Below are positions 1 to 14,038 of a DNA stretch of 64,000 bases, one piece after another. Position 1 is the first letter of the stretch; each line of letters starts with the position of its first letter. The stretch is from positions 6,520,001 to 6,584,000 of the forward strand of contig NC_059545.1 of assembly GCF_905220415.1 (NCBI RefSeq), in the 5' to 3' direction. Under the pieces are notes generated by a model, which saw nothing but the letters and a program-made list of their open reading frames with translations, had not been told where the DNA came from and did no database searches. The translations under genes were made by a program, and so were the position numbers. Origin of the DNA: Colias croceus (taxonomy: Eukaryota > Arthropoda > Insecta > Lepidoptera > Pieridae).

Positions 1-240
1 CATTCTATACATGAATAACTTTATTACGTAAATTATACGCTAAAGTTATTCCTTGACATGTCCAGACTCCAGATGATCATATCGAAAGTACCGTGGGGGG
101 AGGATTTAGCTGAGGGGGTAGTAGGGGGATCAAAGGACCTTTATTTAGATTTTTGCTCATAAGTCTAAAACCTGCACAAATAGCATTATGGTTACTTCTA
201 GGTAAATTTTCTACATAAAATTTCTTTTAAATTATGTCGT

Positions 241-1560
241 AGGTATTATATTTTTAACCCCCAACGCAAAAAGAGGGGTGTTACGTCCGCTATGTATGTT
301 TGCGTGTCCGTCTGTGCAACCGTAGCTCGCTAACGGGTTAAACGAATTAGATGCATATATATAGTTTGTTACATTAGTTGTTCTTAGATATACCTACTTA
401 GTGTATCAAAATCGGTTCATCCATTTATTATAATATATAGGGGTAAAAGTGGGAATGGAAAAAATGAATGTTGTCAGTTATACCCAAGTGATATATCAAA
501 ATTCAAATGAAAATAGACGACGACCTGTCAGAAACAATTAGTCAAATTTTATCAAAATCGGTTCATCCATTTATTTCATATAGGGGTAAAAGTAGGAATA
601 AATAAATGAATTTTATCAAATATACTCAAGTGACGTATCTAATGAAAGACATGACGTGTAAAGTACAATAAGACATATTTTATCAAAATTGGTTCATCCA
701 TTTATTGGATATAGGTATAAGAGTGGGAATAAAAAAAAGAATTTTGTCAAATATACCGGTTTTAGTGTAGCATCACGTCGGGGTCACCAATTTAGTGTAG
801 CTGTGTGTAGGGAGATGAAATTAAAGATAGCGGCCAATTAAATTTTATATTTCTTCTAAATTACACAAAAATATACTATTTATATTCACTAACTACAAAA
901 CATGGGTCGGTGGCGCGAGCTATGGGACAACTGAGGGGCGACGCTATGTGACTGTGCGACGCGGCCGAAAATCCTGCGTCAGCACAGCACCTACACGGTA
1001 AAAGTGGGAATGAATAATCGAATGTGGTCAAATAATATACTCAAGCGGCATATCAATTGACGTCTGAATTACAATTAGTCATGTTTTATCAAAATCGGTT
1101 CATCTGTTTATTAAATATAGGGCACCTTAGGGGTGATATAGTGGGGATAAATAATCCAAATGGAGCACCAAACGAAAGGATATGATGTTTACATATAGGT
1201 ACAATTAGACATGGTTTACATCAAAATCGGTTCTGCCATTTACTAGGGGTGAAAGGGAAAAGTTGAAAGTCTGTGAAAGTAGAAGGATATGGGAGCGGGA
1301 GGATAGCCATACCCTGGAAATTTTGAACTCTTTTGTACCTAAGTTTTTTAGCTCAGTTTAGTAATAAATTTACTAACAGTTATTTTGTGTTATTATTTAT
1401 TTTATTTCTTAATTGTAAAATAATCTGTAAGTACTTATAATTTAGTTGTTTATGGTAGTACGTGTTTCAAGACGTGTTTACTCAATAATTGTGTATTAAG
1501 TAGTAACTACTATGCAGTCACTATTCCACGCGGACGAAGTCGCGGGCACAGCTAGTATTT
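241..1560. repeat. Composite interspersed element with internal degenerate tandem repeats
   Basis: A phrase like 'tatcaaaatcggttcatc' followed by 'ggggtaaaagtgggaat' recurs near 405, 550, 680, 1085 and 1215, giving degenerate units of about 130 bp. The left part (about 255-345) has the 'acccccaacgcaaaaagagggg' type of text common in insect retroposons. The right end (1528-1556) is a 'gcggacgaagtcgcgggc' tail, the reverse complement of the tails seen elsewhere here. I infer a non-LTR-derived or non-autonomous element. The superfamily is not certain and no ORF is preserved. Confidence 0.5.
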
Positions 1561-4500
1561 AAATATTTATGAATAGAAGCTGGCATTTTCGCATTCACAC
1601 CTCAAAACATATATCTTTCTTATGAAGGTTCCTAAGGCTACAGTTTGCCACCCTTTTCATGTTTTAAAATTGTATGTTACACCCATTACGTGTACACTGT
1701 ATACCTACAATATACGTATGTACATCAAAAGTGTAGGTGAGTTGATTGTTCTTTATAATATTATGCAACTAAGTTTTTTTTTATAATATGATGGTATCGA
1801 TTTACAGATAAGAGTGGTAGTATAGCGCACAGTATTTTCCTAGTGTAATAACTTATAACGACATATTCCATATCCATTTTCTTGTGTCGGTATATATTTT
1901 TCATTTAACTTGATATACTAATTATTATAATTACAACTAAATGAAGATAATTGACTTCATACAGCATGTGAAACACGTTCCTATCCATTCCTCAGTTGTA
2001 CCACAGTAACAACGGAAGCTGGGAGGTAGAGGACCTAGAGGGCTATCCGAATCACCCCCATGTATTCGATGCGATTTTTCGTATTTTCGGAGTTATGAAA
2101 TTTTTTTCAATTTTTCATATATCGCTGAGTACGATGAGATTTTTATTTATGGTGACGTGAATTATTGCGCTAGATGCTTGATTTTTTTGAGTGCTAAGCT
2201 GAAAGATAGGCCAATTCAGTATGGTAACATTTACTATCGTTAGATCTTCGAATGGAATAAATAAAAGAATTAGATGTCAAGAAAGATAAAATTACCCAGT
2301 ATGTTCACAACTTCAAGGGCCCATAAAAAATAAAATCACTTAAAAAAAGTTTTCCATTTGGCTTTTAAAAACTTACTCTATCTATCAGGTAGCTACCCTA
2401 AAAAATCATTTTATTATTCAGAAGGCTTCAATCGAAAAATTGAAATCTAAATGTGGTAAGTTCAAAAATTGTATTAATATGATGATCATTAAAACCAATA
2501 AATATGTGTTTAATTACCAGAAATTTTTAAAATAACCCCGCTGTTGCCCAATGTAAGTGCGACATTACTGTAAAAAGTTGTCTTTTAAATGTCTTGAATG
2601 CCTTTTTATGATTTTTAATGGTTTCTTCTGCTTCTATGAATTTCCGGGTTATTTCGTCCAGCCCCCTTCTAGACAAGGCTAGAGAGTGTCAAGTTCTTTT
2701 AACAGAACTTTTATAATGCCCATTTGAATAAGTATCAATTCCAAAATATGGCTTTCCGCGACATTCTGCTACTTTAATAATGTATAAGCTGTAAGTAAAA
2801 GCGGTACCGACTGTCCGTATACGGTAATATCGGAATTTTGTTTTTAAATTCATTCTTAGTTTGTCTTCTTTCTTCTCTATAAATGCGTAAAGAAATGCAA
2901 AAGCTATGCTATGTCTTTCAATGAACTTACGTAAAACTACGAATACACTAGGTATAGCAGCGTTACATAACTGGAATCGATAGTAACATTCCGTTCGATG
3001 CCAATTTTTTCAGAGAACAAAAAGTTAGTTCTCGGAATATAGTTTCTTCTGAAAGCGTATTTAACAAAACAGATTTATGCTGAATTCCTATAGGTACGGT
3101 AAGATTCCGCAGCGAACATTTAATTGTTTTGTTGTAATTAAATAATTGAATAACTTTAACATAATAATGTTTCAGTAACTTAAATTAAGTAACAAATCAT
3201 ATAATTAAACAAAATCATCACGCCAAATGACCTTCGTGACTAACATAAGTAAGATATTATTGTATACAAGAGATTAACACATTTTACCATAAGTAAAAAA
3301 TGGTGATTCATCTTAAGTTCTATTTAACAAGCTCGCAGTGAGATTAAAACCGTTTAGCTCAGCTTCGCCATGCTAAGCTCTACGACGTGATAAAAAATAT
3401 TGGCCCTTTGGACCGTGTATAAATAATGTGTTTTATATTCGCTTATACGCAATTTATATTGGTTTTTTTTATCAATAATAGATCGTATCGATCGCCTCGG
3501 GTTGATTTTTAATATTGATTTATAGGATTTAAAAATGATAAAATGAATCATATATTATCATAAATATACAATGCTATGAGAAGATTGCAATTAACAAATA
3601 TTCCAAACTCATCGTTTTCTGTTCATGTTTTACGCGAGCTAATGTCTGATAAAGAATATGTAAGTATATAATCGCACTAATATAAAAAATAAAATGATCT
3701 CATTATACAGCACTTGTGTAATGTGTTGTTACTTATATATAGACATTTATGAGACCTATCTTGTACCAAATACATATACTAAATCGGCAGGTAGGTAAAT
3801 GTTCTTAGTTCTTACATAAAATATACCTTCCTGGGTCGACTTTGATAAATATATAATAATATTATAATAAATATATCCAAATTATCTACATCGAGTTGCC
3901 TTCTGTATTTTACTTTAACGCTGTAAGCAGATAACAAAAAACAAATACATATTTTCTAATAAAGGAGTCGTCAGAGGACAGATAAAGAAATTATCCCTAT
4001 GAATTCTTACGAAGTACTTTGAACTTTCCCAAAATTGGGTTGTTAAGCGTTTTAAGTCCTACCCGTGTTGAGGGGTTGAGCGGGGAGAGGTTTGTTATGG
4101 CGGCAGGAAGCGCCCAGTGGCACGTGTAACATCGGCCTTGAGACATGAGGTCGTCGATCGCGGCGCGCCAATGCCGGGTAGACGCAGCCGCCCGCCGCGC
4201 GGCGCCTGCGAACCGACCCAACACCATAGCCTTTGTCCCACTCGCATTCTTCCCCAATCTTCACCTACCTATAACGCTATTTATCTTTCCCCTAAATTCC
4301 ATTCCAGCTCTTCGCATACAATATTCATAGAGAATTATCCTCCACTATAATATTCTTATAGCAATCAACTTCGAAAAGCATAAACAACATTGGGGTCATC
4401 ACTATAGCACTATTCAAATTGAAGTCATCGTATTTTCAAATCGAATTCCTCACGATTTTCTGTATGGCGTCGTTGTTATCTGTTGACATGTTAATGTTGA

Positions 4501-5001
4501 CGTTTTATTTTGTAAACATAAGTGCATAACATATCGACGACATGCTTCACGCAATAATGCGATGGTTTCACTTCTTTGTGATCTTACAATAGCAGACATT
4601 GCGTATATTATGTAGGTTTAGTTATACAATGTGGAGTATAGACTTGTAATTATTATCAGGCTGATAAAGGATGAGGGAGGGTATGCCTACGAGGGGAGGG
4701 GGAAATAGGTCGCGAGGCCATCGCCCGGGCTCGGCCTTAAACATCGACGACCGGCTCTACCGTCTCGCTACCCCTGTGCCGAATCTTCTATATTTTTCAC
4801 CGTATAAAGTGGAATGAATTATGGATGAATAGAACTTTTATATTTACTCTAATGACATTCCTTATCTTGAATAATGAATAATTGTAATACAAAGTCTGTA
4901 GGTACTTTGCGTAAACAATAAAAGATTCCGCAAATTATTGTTCTATTGTCTGAGCTAGAAACATAAGAAGTTAAAAGACGAAAACACTTTTTATAAAATA
5001 A
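1561..5001. other. AT-rich non-coding stretch, no gene recognised
   Basis: No ORF here shows codon structure, a splice-site pair or a familiar motif. Two GC-rich patches (4090-4215 and 4680-4790) stand out from the AT-rich background. They could be unrecognised exons, regulatory islands or repeat fragments, but I cannot support any of these. Confidence 0.4.
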
Positions 5002-5165
5002 CTAGCTTACCGCCCGCGGCTTCGCCCGCTTTGTCTAAAACTTGTCTCTTGAATAACTCTATCTATTAAAAAAACCACATCAAAATCCGTTGCGTAGTTT
5101 AAAAGATTTCAGCATACAAAGGGACATAGGGACAGAGAAAGCGAATTTGTTTTATACTATGTAGT
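5002..5165 (+). repeat. RTE-like retroposon tail, family A
   Basis: Starts 'actagcttaccgcccgcgg' and contains 'atcaaaatccgttgcgtagt' and 'gggacatagggacagag'. The same text recurs at 56672-56855 and, inverted, at 38352-38490 and 49965-50135. It resembles the short 3' ends of RTE-type non-LTR elements scattered through Lepidoptera. The class is inferred from general resemblance only. Confidence 0.6.
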
Positions 5166-5170
5166 GATAA

Positions 5171-7417
5171 TATGTAGGTATTTTGTAATTTTCTATGGAC
5201 TGAAAATCTTTGTTTACATATCCTTTTGAATTACTAATCTTATTGCATGTTTAAATGTAGGCTTAAGTTTTTATTGGTAGAAAGACTAAAAAGGCTCAAG
5301 TGCGATACGTTTGGTATTGTGCATGGGCTGATGTCCGACTTTCTCCACCTCTGCGTTTTATTATTTAAGGTGTATACATATGGTAGTACATAAAGATTAT
5401 CCTTTTCAGATATATAACAAAACAACACAATAAAATCTGCAATTTTATGTTTTATATAGGTCCTACCCGTGTATATATTTTCAACTCAAAATGTACTTTC
5501 CTCTTAGGACTTAAAAACACTGAAGGATAAAAAAATACAGAACAGATAGGCAAAAATATATAATTACCTAGAGTCTAGAGATAATAAAAAAATATCCTTT
5601 GAACCTACCATAAAGCAGTGTGTTCTACAACTACATAATACAATTTTTAATACACGCATACCTTATTATCTACCATTATTTTTAATATTCTAATGATAAG
5701 TTTGCGGTATTGCGGTATGACAACTCTATAATTTCGAATTAAATCCAAATAGAGAAAGGATCGAAAGTACCTTTGATTAAAATTACCAATACCTTAGTAA
5801 GTATTTGGTGAATACCATTATATTGATCAAAAATTACTTCTTGAATTTTTTAATGAATTGTGAATGTTTGTTAAATGTAAATTGTAATTGTATTATTTAT
5901 GACGTTTTAAATCTAGTCTAGGGTTTAGAATTGACTCACACTATATTATAAATTAAGTTTAATTATATCGAGATATGTCTCAAAAGAACGCGCATTAGAA
6001 TGATGATAATTTTTTGAACCTACTTGGTTTGGTTGGGAGAAAGACTTTGATACTAGCCAAGAATGCGTTTAACGTATTACCCATGGTATTACGTGTAGAT
6101 AACTATTTCATAATTCATTCATTTAAATCCACATATTATTACTACATTAAACTAAGATTAAACATATCGATATAAATTAAAATTATTGAACTATATTGAA
6201 TATTAAATAATGAACTTTAACATTATTGATACCTATTACCTATCTACTTAAAAAAAACTACTTGAAGATTTCTAAGCATCATTCAATTAATAAAGAGTAA
6301 ATAGTTATTTAAATTATTACCTTAAGCATTAATTAGTACAAACGTTAATTAAGTGATAATGATGATCGAATATCAAGGTGTTGTGATACCTAACGTATGT
6401 GGACAGTGGGACGTACTCAAACGGTTTGCACCGCGCCGCCGCACGCGACAGAAATAACCCGCGAAACACGACGAAAACAATTGAGAACGAGCTTGCGCCC
6501 TCACGTACGCGCAAAAATGACAGGAAAATATGCATGAACAGAGCTAGCTGGACGGCTGACGCACAGTGAAAGTGCTATCAAATACGGGACACGACAGCAG
6601 TCCAGTTTGACGAGCAATTCACACAACTCCGATGTCCAAGAGTTCAGCCATGCGTGCGTTTGCGCATTTCCAAATGGCATAAGAAAGTTTTCATTGCAGT
6701 CGGTCCAATAAGAAGTACTGATTGTTCGTTGAAAATGTGTCAGAAATTTGTCTCTGTTATTTTGCTATTCAGAGTTGCTAATTTAATCAAGAACTTCTAG
6801 TCACTATGATCCTTATGTACATGAGCTATAGGAAATAAAAATTTCATGTACCTAATGCAATTTATTTTCCTTTACTTAATAACAATTGAATGTAAATATT
6901 TTTTGGTCTTTATGAATCCCAGATTTATCAAGATCACAAGATGATAAGAATTGAATACTTCGTTTTAAATTTTTGTACACTTTCCCGTTTATTCTTAACC
7001 AGATTTCTTCAAGCATGTCGGAGAATAATTTATTACAGCAATACAACGACACAGACAATAATTTTATCTGGCGTTAATGTACGACTACGTCCAGCGACCA
7101 CAACAATGTTGTCGTACGGATGTACGCAAAGGATTTCGTTGCGCGAACGCGGCTGTTGGAAATAACCACGGTTATTCTTACATACTCCCGCCCCCTATTA
7201 CGAAGCTCTCCTGACGTTCCCAGTGCAAACAATACAACGGAATTCTAAAAAATATGCCATCAATAATATTTTGCTTAGTCATAAGCTTTCCAACCGTAAT
7301 TGAATAAATTTTTAGCAGGATATTCTTATTTTCTAATCGATAGAGATACGAAACGCGAGAGGTAAATTTAGAGTTAAAAGGAAGACACAGTTTCATAGTT
7401 TTGTACGTGCTGATTGA
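5171..7417. other. Non-coding stretch, nothing recognised
   Basis: AT-rich sequence with no convincing ORF. A less AT-rich block at about 6390-6660 could be regulatory, but no gene or motif is recognisable. Confidence 0.4.
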
Positions 7418-7480
7418 GTGAAAAAAACATACCGGCCAAATTGATAACCTCCTCCTTTTTTTGAAGTCGGTTAAAAATAA
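7418..7480 (-). repeat. Short fragment of a dispersed repeat (family D)
   Basis: Contains 'acataccggccaaattgata' followed by 'cctcctcctttttttgaag', then 'tcggttaaaaa'. Its reverse complement opens the longer copy at 27606-27845. Confidence 0.55.
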
Positions 7481-8807
7481 AGAGTTTTATAAAATACACA
7501 TCAATCAATAAATACATTGATTCCGTTGATACATTGCTATAGCATACGTGCGTACATTCATCGTAGACAATTGTTTGTGCCGCAGCTGCGCTCTTGAGTA
7601 CGAGAATTTCACGAGCTGACACAGCGCACGGCTCCATGTTACTTATTTATAGCGAACCGAGAAACAGCGTACATCGGCAGTACTCGACGTTGACAAACAA
7701 CCCTAATATTAACATCATCTCCTACCGCACTGCCACAACAAGCCCACACATCAAATAGCCATTACTGAAATAGAATCCCATAAGCTTACAGTCTCAAGCT
7801 ATGCTACTGTTTAACTGGAATAAATGGTAATGGTTTATAATATTTAAAAACTACTAAAAGATAAAGTCAACTTTTTAATGTTCTGCAAACTTGCAAAGTT
7901 CTATATATTTTTTATAGTTAGAGCACATATTTAGCGCAGAAGCCAATTTATCTATATAATAATAGAACTAAGATAAATAAGTCGATGTCGTCACTAAACG
8001 TCATTGTACTATTTCGAGGACACGAGCGAATATAACTAACAATGGATTTAAGAAGAAAGAAAATATTAAATATATTCTTTCATCTTAGTCAATGATCATT
8101 TTAACTTAAATTATGCTGATCCTGTGCTTCGTGATAAACAAATTGAAAGAGGGGTCTTATGTCACTTCCTTTTTGTCCATTAAAATAATGATACCCACAC
8201 TTACGTTGGTTTGAACAGTTTACCTGATAGTATTAATTAGAATATGACGCAAGTGAGACGACTAGGCAGGCTAGGCCGTACCACCACTGCCTACGCGCTT
8301 ACCTTCCTAATTACACTCTGTCTAGACAGACGTCGCAGCGTCCCACCTATCTCCACCCTCCCTCTGACCACCCTATATTATTTGATACAGGGATCACCAC
8401 GTACATTTTATTAAATGACTCGTACCAATACTTAGTAGGCCGTTGCTAACCAACTCAGACGAAAACGAAACCTATCTGGTTATATTTGTAAAGTAATTAA
8501 AGATGTGACAAATAAAATGCTTTTGTATCTATGTTTGGGAATTTGTAAATAGGTATCACATAGGTATGTATAGTCATTTCCATTGTCGTCGAAGACGTCG
8601 AAGACGTCGAAAGAAACAACTATTTAATTTTTCTTCAGTTTATTTGACTTTTACTAACCAAGGCAGTATTTATTCCATGACATTCCATATCATTTATTTA
8701 AACTTATAAAGCCCATTAATATTATAAGTGCGAAAGTATACAACAATGGATAAATGTATGTTTGTAAATAATTTAAAATAAAGCAACATATTATATAATA
8801 TACACTT

Positions 8808-8845
<38 letters not shown>

Positions 8846-9120
8846 GATACACACCTGTTCTGTTCCTTAATATATCTGAATAGTTTTTACATAATATTTA
8901 TTTTTATATCACTTTGTACTTTATTGAAGAAATTGTTATTCATGTAACAATAAAAGTTAATGGAATGTCGGAAAAGCGAGATGTTCTAACACAAGCATTT
9001 AAATGCTTAAAAGGATGTCTCAATGACTGATAAAATTGAAAACATATTATTTGTTACTGAATAAATATTATTTGATTTTTTTGTAAGTCTTTCACGCAAA
9101 ATGCAACAGATCGCTTCTGT
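7481..9120. other. Non-coding stretch
   Basis: No gene is seen. The only structured elements are the CA microsatellite at 8811-8843 and a small 12-bp direct repeat (gaagacgtc) at 8587-8612. Confidence 0.4.
8811..8843. repeat. (CA)n microsatellite
   Basis: An almost pure run of alternating A and C of about 33 bp, starting 'acacatacacacacac'. Confidence 0.9.
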
Positions 9121-9126
9121 ATGAAA

Positions 9127-9168
9127 TTTCGTACACACTTAGATTATATCATCTAAGTGTGTACGAAA
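9127..9168. repeat. Perfect short hairpin, 18-bp stem and 6-nt loop
   Basis: TTTCGTACACACTTAGAT (9127-9144) is followed by a 6-nt spacer and its exact reverse complement (9151-9168). It sits just upstream of the decayed LINE fragment and may be the end of a mobile element. No function is apparent. Confidence 0.85.
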
Positions 9169-9209
9169 GTAAAAGGTAAGGAGAGCACTTTTTACGTTTA
9201 AACCCTCAA

Positions 9210-9890
9210 ATACTCAAGTATGCGTATTCTCAGCTAAAAAGAGGGCTTTTGCAGAGTCACCCACATTCCAGAGCACTCCTCTCAAAGCCACGCCTTGCAT
9301 CGGAATTCTCGGTATCGACATTGCGAGTGACGTACAATTTGGTGGTCATCTGGAAGACAAGGCTAAATTAGCCTCAAAGAAACTTGGGGTGCTCGCAAGA
9401 GCGAGACAGTACTTCACGCCAACTCATCGCCTACTACTCTACAAGGCTCAAATTCGGCCACACATGGAGTACTGTTCTCACCCATGGGCTGGAGCAACCC
9501 AGTATCAGTTACAAGTCCTTTTGACCGCCTTCAGCGTCGTGCCTGCCGCATTGTCGACCTACCTGAGCTCACTGATCGGCTGGATCCTCTGGCTTTGAGG
9601 GGCGATGTTGCGTTTACCACCTTCACAATTCCACCACTACACTGCCCGACACAAGCAAAAATCATCCACACCACCTGGATGCATGGCGCTCGACAACCGT
9701 GCGTTCCTGCCCCGAGCCACACTCTTGTGGAACAAATTAGTAATTACCATCTTCCGTGTTCTCCAACCCCCAACGTCATTCCCATGTCCACCTTCAAACA
9801 AAGAGCCTACACCTTCCTGAAAAACCAACTTCCCAACGCTGCGATCGTCATGGGCATCGTATTGTATTTGTATACCACCAAGTGAGTCGC
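9210..9890 (+). mobile_element. 5'-truncated jockey/CR1-clade non-LTR retrotransposon fragment
   Basis: Reading between frames recovers the C-terminal part of an insect LINE reverse transcriptase. It includes a stretch like LGVLARARQYFTPTHRLLLY, then QIRPHMEYCSHPWAG, then RLQRRACRIVDLPELTDRLD. Further on come text like ARHKQKSSTPPGC and a final MSTFKQRAYTFLKNQL. These segments lie in at least two frames (shifts near 9515 and 9640), so the copy is dead. Only the region after the RT catalytic core remains, typical of a 5'-truncated insertion. The clade is assigned from memory of jockey/CR1-type sequences, and the exact family is unknown. Confidence 0.85.
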
Positions 9891-11100
9891 CTGCCCTATT
9901 GCTAGGGTTACTATAAAAAAAGGATAACTAGTTATAAAGACAATAAAGTTGTTGGTTAATAAACCAATGTGATATCAAATGATCGTAATAAAAGAAATAT
10001 GTACATTTAATTTTTTAATTAAAATATTACTATGAAAATTACTCGTAAAATCAATATATAGATAAATGATACAAACACATAATATATTCTTATAACAACA
10101 ACGAGATACAAATCTCTAATCTGTTGTGCTTTTGTATATATTCGTATATTAACATTTTATTATATATTAAATCTTCTATTGTGATTTTAATGGTCCCGTA
10201 TGTTATACAAAAATAATAAAAACAAATACCTACATAAATGAAAACAAAAAATACTGAATGTTTTATACAGCAAATCTTTAACTAAACAGCAAAGGAGCTT
10301 GCTTACAAAACCCATAGCTCTTTAGAACCGCTTATAGGTCCCTTAATGTGTTCACTTTGTGAACATTCTTACCAGGATACAATATTTGAAAAAAATGCAC
10401 CATATACATAAGTCTCTATCAAATTAATTGACGTTCTGAAGAATGCTTTAAAACTGCAGCGCTTATTTATAATAACGATAAATCGTTCTTATGATTCAGA
10501 GGGTAATATGCGATAAATTCTTAATAATTACTTGAAATTAAATAAATGAATTATTTTATTTACTTAACATTTTCTTCTCTTAGTGGTCAGGACGTGCGAT
10601 TGTGATGAGCGACGACTCTATGTTGCTGAATAATTATTTTTAGTCAAGGTCGTCTTGTTGTCATGAAGTGTATCGTGGGTAAAATTCTGTGTGTATAATA
10701 TGAATAGTTAAATAAATACAAAATCATAGGTATAGCGAAGTACTGACCTGCAAGAAATATTTTATACTTTTTTTTAGCTTATACTTATATGATATTCATT
10801 TAACAATAATATAAAAATGAAATGCTAAATTTGCCGCTAAGCGCAAATCTCGAGAATAGCTTTACCGATTTCGTTAATTCTTTTTTTATGATATTCTTTC
10901 AAGTACAAGGATGGTTCTCTAGGAGAGAAAACCTAAGCATGTACCATACGGGTGAAACCGGAACGGACTGCTAGTTTAACATACAGATAAACTCAATATT
11001 TTTCTTACATTGTTTATATTATTTTATGTAACATTTAATGCTTCATTGATAATATGCATTACGACATCAGAAAGGTCAAATGGAATTGAAACACGAAAAT
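9891..11100. other. AT-rich non-coding stretch
   Basis: No ORF, splice-paired exon or recognisable repeat was found here. Confidence 0.4.
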
Positions 11101-11119
11101 TAAAAAATAAACTTTAACA

Positions 11120-11460
11120 ATAGAATAATGGCCATTGCGAGACTGGCTGGTAGCACGAGACCCAATACGAACTGCCATACAAAGCATATGTGGTTGTGAG
11201 GCAGGTAAGAACACCATCAGCGAGTTCACCACGTGGTCAGGTAACGCCAGCTGGAGAAGCTATTTCGGTGTTCGGTGGCAGGCCCCGGCAGACCGACACC
11301 AGACGTCGCCGCCGCCCCCGCGCTCCTCCAACCTCTAAAAATAGCCGCACTGTGCATTCTTGGGCGAACAATGTCGAATTTTTGTCGAGTATGCGCATCC
11401 ACATTTGTTTTGGCCCTACAGAATGACCGCAACCTTTCCTGCTGCCACCATCTTACACTT
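11120..11460 (+). other. GC-rich island, possible exon ending at 11205
   Basis: A GC-rich block in AT-rich surroundings. The sequence GTGAGGCAG at about 11197-11205 is followed by a good donor, GTAAGA. Read in one frame, the bases before the donor would join in phase to the exon at 14039-14157. However, an in-frame stop lies just upstream and there is no convincing acceptor, so a coding exon is not well supported. A 5' UTR exon or an unknown repeat is equally possible. Confidence 0.25.
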
Positions 11461-12647
11461 TTAATATAGGTACCTTCATGTAAAACATAGTGGACCGTCG
11501 TTTGTGAATAAATTTAAATATAAGTGGTGAGCAAGCCGGTCGTGCTATCGTCAGTCCGATTTTATCGGAACCGGTTGAAGATATGCGAATATATATATAA
11601 ACACTTTTGTTTATACTCATTTGCTTACAGTGACTTTTAAGTCCCTATAGGTATATTATATTTACGTATCATCATAATTTTGTGGTATCAACGCTTATTT
11701 TAAGTTTGATGGCGTTACGCATTATGTGGACATAGAACTGTTATCAGCACCGATCTTTTATATTTGTTTTGTGAATGAACTAAATGAAACGAGGTTGATT
11801 AAACCTCATTTTGAGTGTCCTTCTGAGCGACCACATGTGAGTCACGGATGTTATTTAAAGCCAACATTTTTGTCCGTGACCAGTGGACAGTGATGCCACC
11901 GAAAGTCTCACATTGTCTTGCAATCCTTTAGGATACAACAAGTCACACCCTTAAATATCTACGTTCATTAATGCACTTTCACGCTAATTCGTAATGCCAC
12001 ATGCTTCGAACATGTGGCTTCCTTATTATTATAGCCCTCACCTCTGAGAGGTCGTTACAGTTGAAATAGTATAGACACGTGTAATTCTATTTTTCTGGGA
12101 TCCCGCTTAACATGAACTATTGAAGTATGCGTAACATTTGAATAAAAATACAATTGAAGGTGAATACACTTGACAAAATTACTATGTGATCAGATGCTGA
12201 ATGTTGAATAAGTAACGTGAATTTCGGTAGGTTTTTGATAAACATAAGATGTCGTATATTGAATAGTTCTCTAACAGTAGTGAAGTTTTTTTAGAATTTA
12301 CTTCATAACGAAAAGTATGTTTTCAAAGTTTTTAAACTACTTAGTTTAAAAATTTTGAACTAAAATTTATCACTGGTATTTAAGTATATGAAGATGCACT
12401 GAACCTTGATCTCCACGTTGAAAGAGTGAACTCTCTTTTTTTCTTTCCTTTCTCTTGAATTTAATTTTTAAAAATGCTTTAAAATTACATCAGTTTATTA
12501 GGTGACTTATTTTAATTGACTTATTTATATGGAGACATATGATGTAGGTTTATAATTGTATATAGCATGTCGAAGCTTATTTATATAATACGTAAACAAT
12601 AGCGTAGGCCGTAGTCGATACTGAAATTAATGAGTATATAATATAGT
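11461..12647. other. Non-coding stretch
   Basis: No gene or structured repeat recognised. Confidence 0.35.
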
Positions 12648-12834
12648 AGTGGTCCGCCCCGGCTTCGCCCGTGGTACATATTTCGCAATAAAAGGTAGCC
12701 TATGACCTTTCTCGGGTATAAAAATATCTCCATATCAAATTTCATGCAAATTGGTTCAGTAGTTTAGGCGTGATTGGGTAACAGACAGACAGACAGACAG
12801 AGTTACTTTCGCATTTATAATATTAGTATGGATT
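12648..12834 (+). repeat. RTE-like retroposon tail, family B
   Basis: Begins 'ggtccgccccggcttcgccc', followed by 'gtggtacatatttcgcaata' and 'ttcatgcaaattggttcagt'. It ends in (acag)n and 'ttataatattagtatgga'. Related copies are at 49331-49500 and 53625-53815. Confidence 0.65.
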
Positions 12835-13400
12835 AATCGATATTTTGATTTTGACATAGTGGTTCTTATTTCCAAGGGTTTTTATAGTTTTTATTTGGGT
12901 TTTTTTTTTTGTTATGTAGATTCGTCGCATCACTTAAAGTGAGCTTTAATATAATATAAAGATAAATAAATTTGACCAAACTAATAATTTTAGGCATACA
13001 AATTTTCATAAAAGGAGAGGTTCAAATGCTTCAAAACAATATTGCACGTCTTTCCCATGTTAACGTGTCGGTTGAAGTAAGTATTATATCCAATGAAAGC
13101 TCTTTCACAACCACTAGAAAAATTTACGTATAGGTACTCTGCGCTCCGAAAGGTGAGGCACAGAGGAAACGATTTTATAATATAAGGGTTATGCAGTACA
13201 GCCACAGTATTACCATATTTCCTACAGTATGGCGACGAATGTACTTGTGCAGAGAAACGGAGGGGAACTGGCGGGGGGTCGGGCGACGCGGGCCGCTTAA
13301 TGCAATCACGCTGAGTTTGCATTAACTATCGCGAAAGGACGACGCAGTCGTATTTTTTGTGTAATAATTTTATTATACATAGGTACTTACATATTCTATT

Positions 13401-13490
13401 ATGGCGCGCAAAAACTGTTCCGTTTACGGATGTAAATCTACATTGAAATCCCAGAAGGAAACAATATTTCAGAAAGATTGTATTAATTGT
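13401..13490 (+). pseudogene. N-terminal THAP-zinc-finger relic
   Basis: The ORF from 13401 reads MARKNCSVYGCKS and continues for a few more codons before losing similarity. Met-x-x-x-Cys-x-Val-x-Gly-Cys is the start of a THAP C2CH zinc finger, a DNA-binding module found in host proteins and in P-element-like transposases. The rest of the domain is missing. A second relic is at 48644. It is probably left over from a mobile element or retrocopy. Confidence 0.4.
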
Positions 13491-14038
13491 ATCTGTTGAA
13501 TAAAAATCAAAGCTATGTATATGTTGTCCTCATTATTTTCTAATCAGATTGTACATCCCAATGCGAATGCATTACTTAGTTAAATGGTATGATATACAAT
13601 TAAGAACATCCAAAAATAAAGTGTCCACGTAAATAATATTTAGCAGTGCAATATCTGTAATTATATATTTATGAACAAATAATTACATCAGATTTAATAA
13701 TCGCAATTATTTTGAATGTACATATGAATAAATGATTTCATCATAATATTAATAATCAAAATTGTTTTATTTCCCATTTGTTGCAACCCTAGCGTATTTT
13801 CGTGTGGCAGCGTAAGTACCTACGCTGGCGGCGGCATCGCGCGACATTAAAGGCGTTTCCTTACTGTAGGAAATAATATTGTAATACTGTGGTACAGCGT
13901 AGTTAAACACATTATTCTTTACCATTCAATAAACTCTATCCCATCAGTATTTATGAAAACCTAAAAAAATACATATGAAGCTGATTATGTAGTTTTCCCA
14001 CTGGTTCAAGTATTTTTATTTGTTTTGTATGTTTACAG
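13491..14038. other. Non-coding, intron-like
   Basis: AT-rich, ending in an acceptor (tgtatgtttacag) at 14038. No other feature seen. Confidence 0.35.

Noticed and set aside
9484..9885. 133-codon ORF as a host gene
   Set aside because: It is one frame of a decayed LINE reverse transcriptase.
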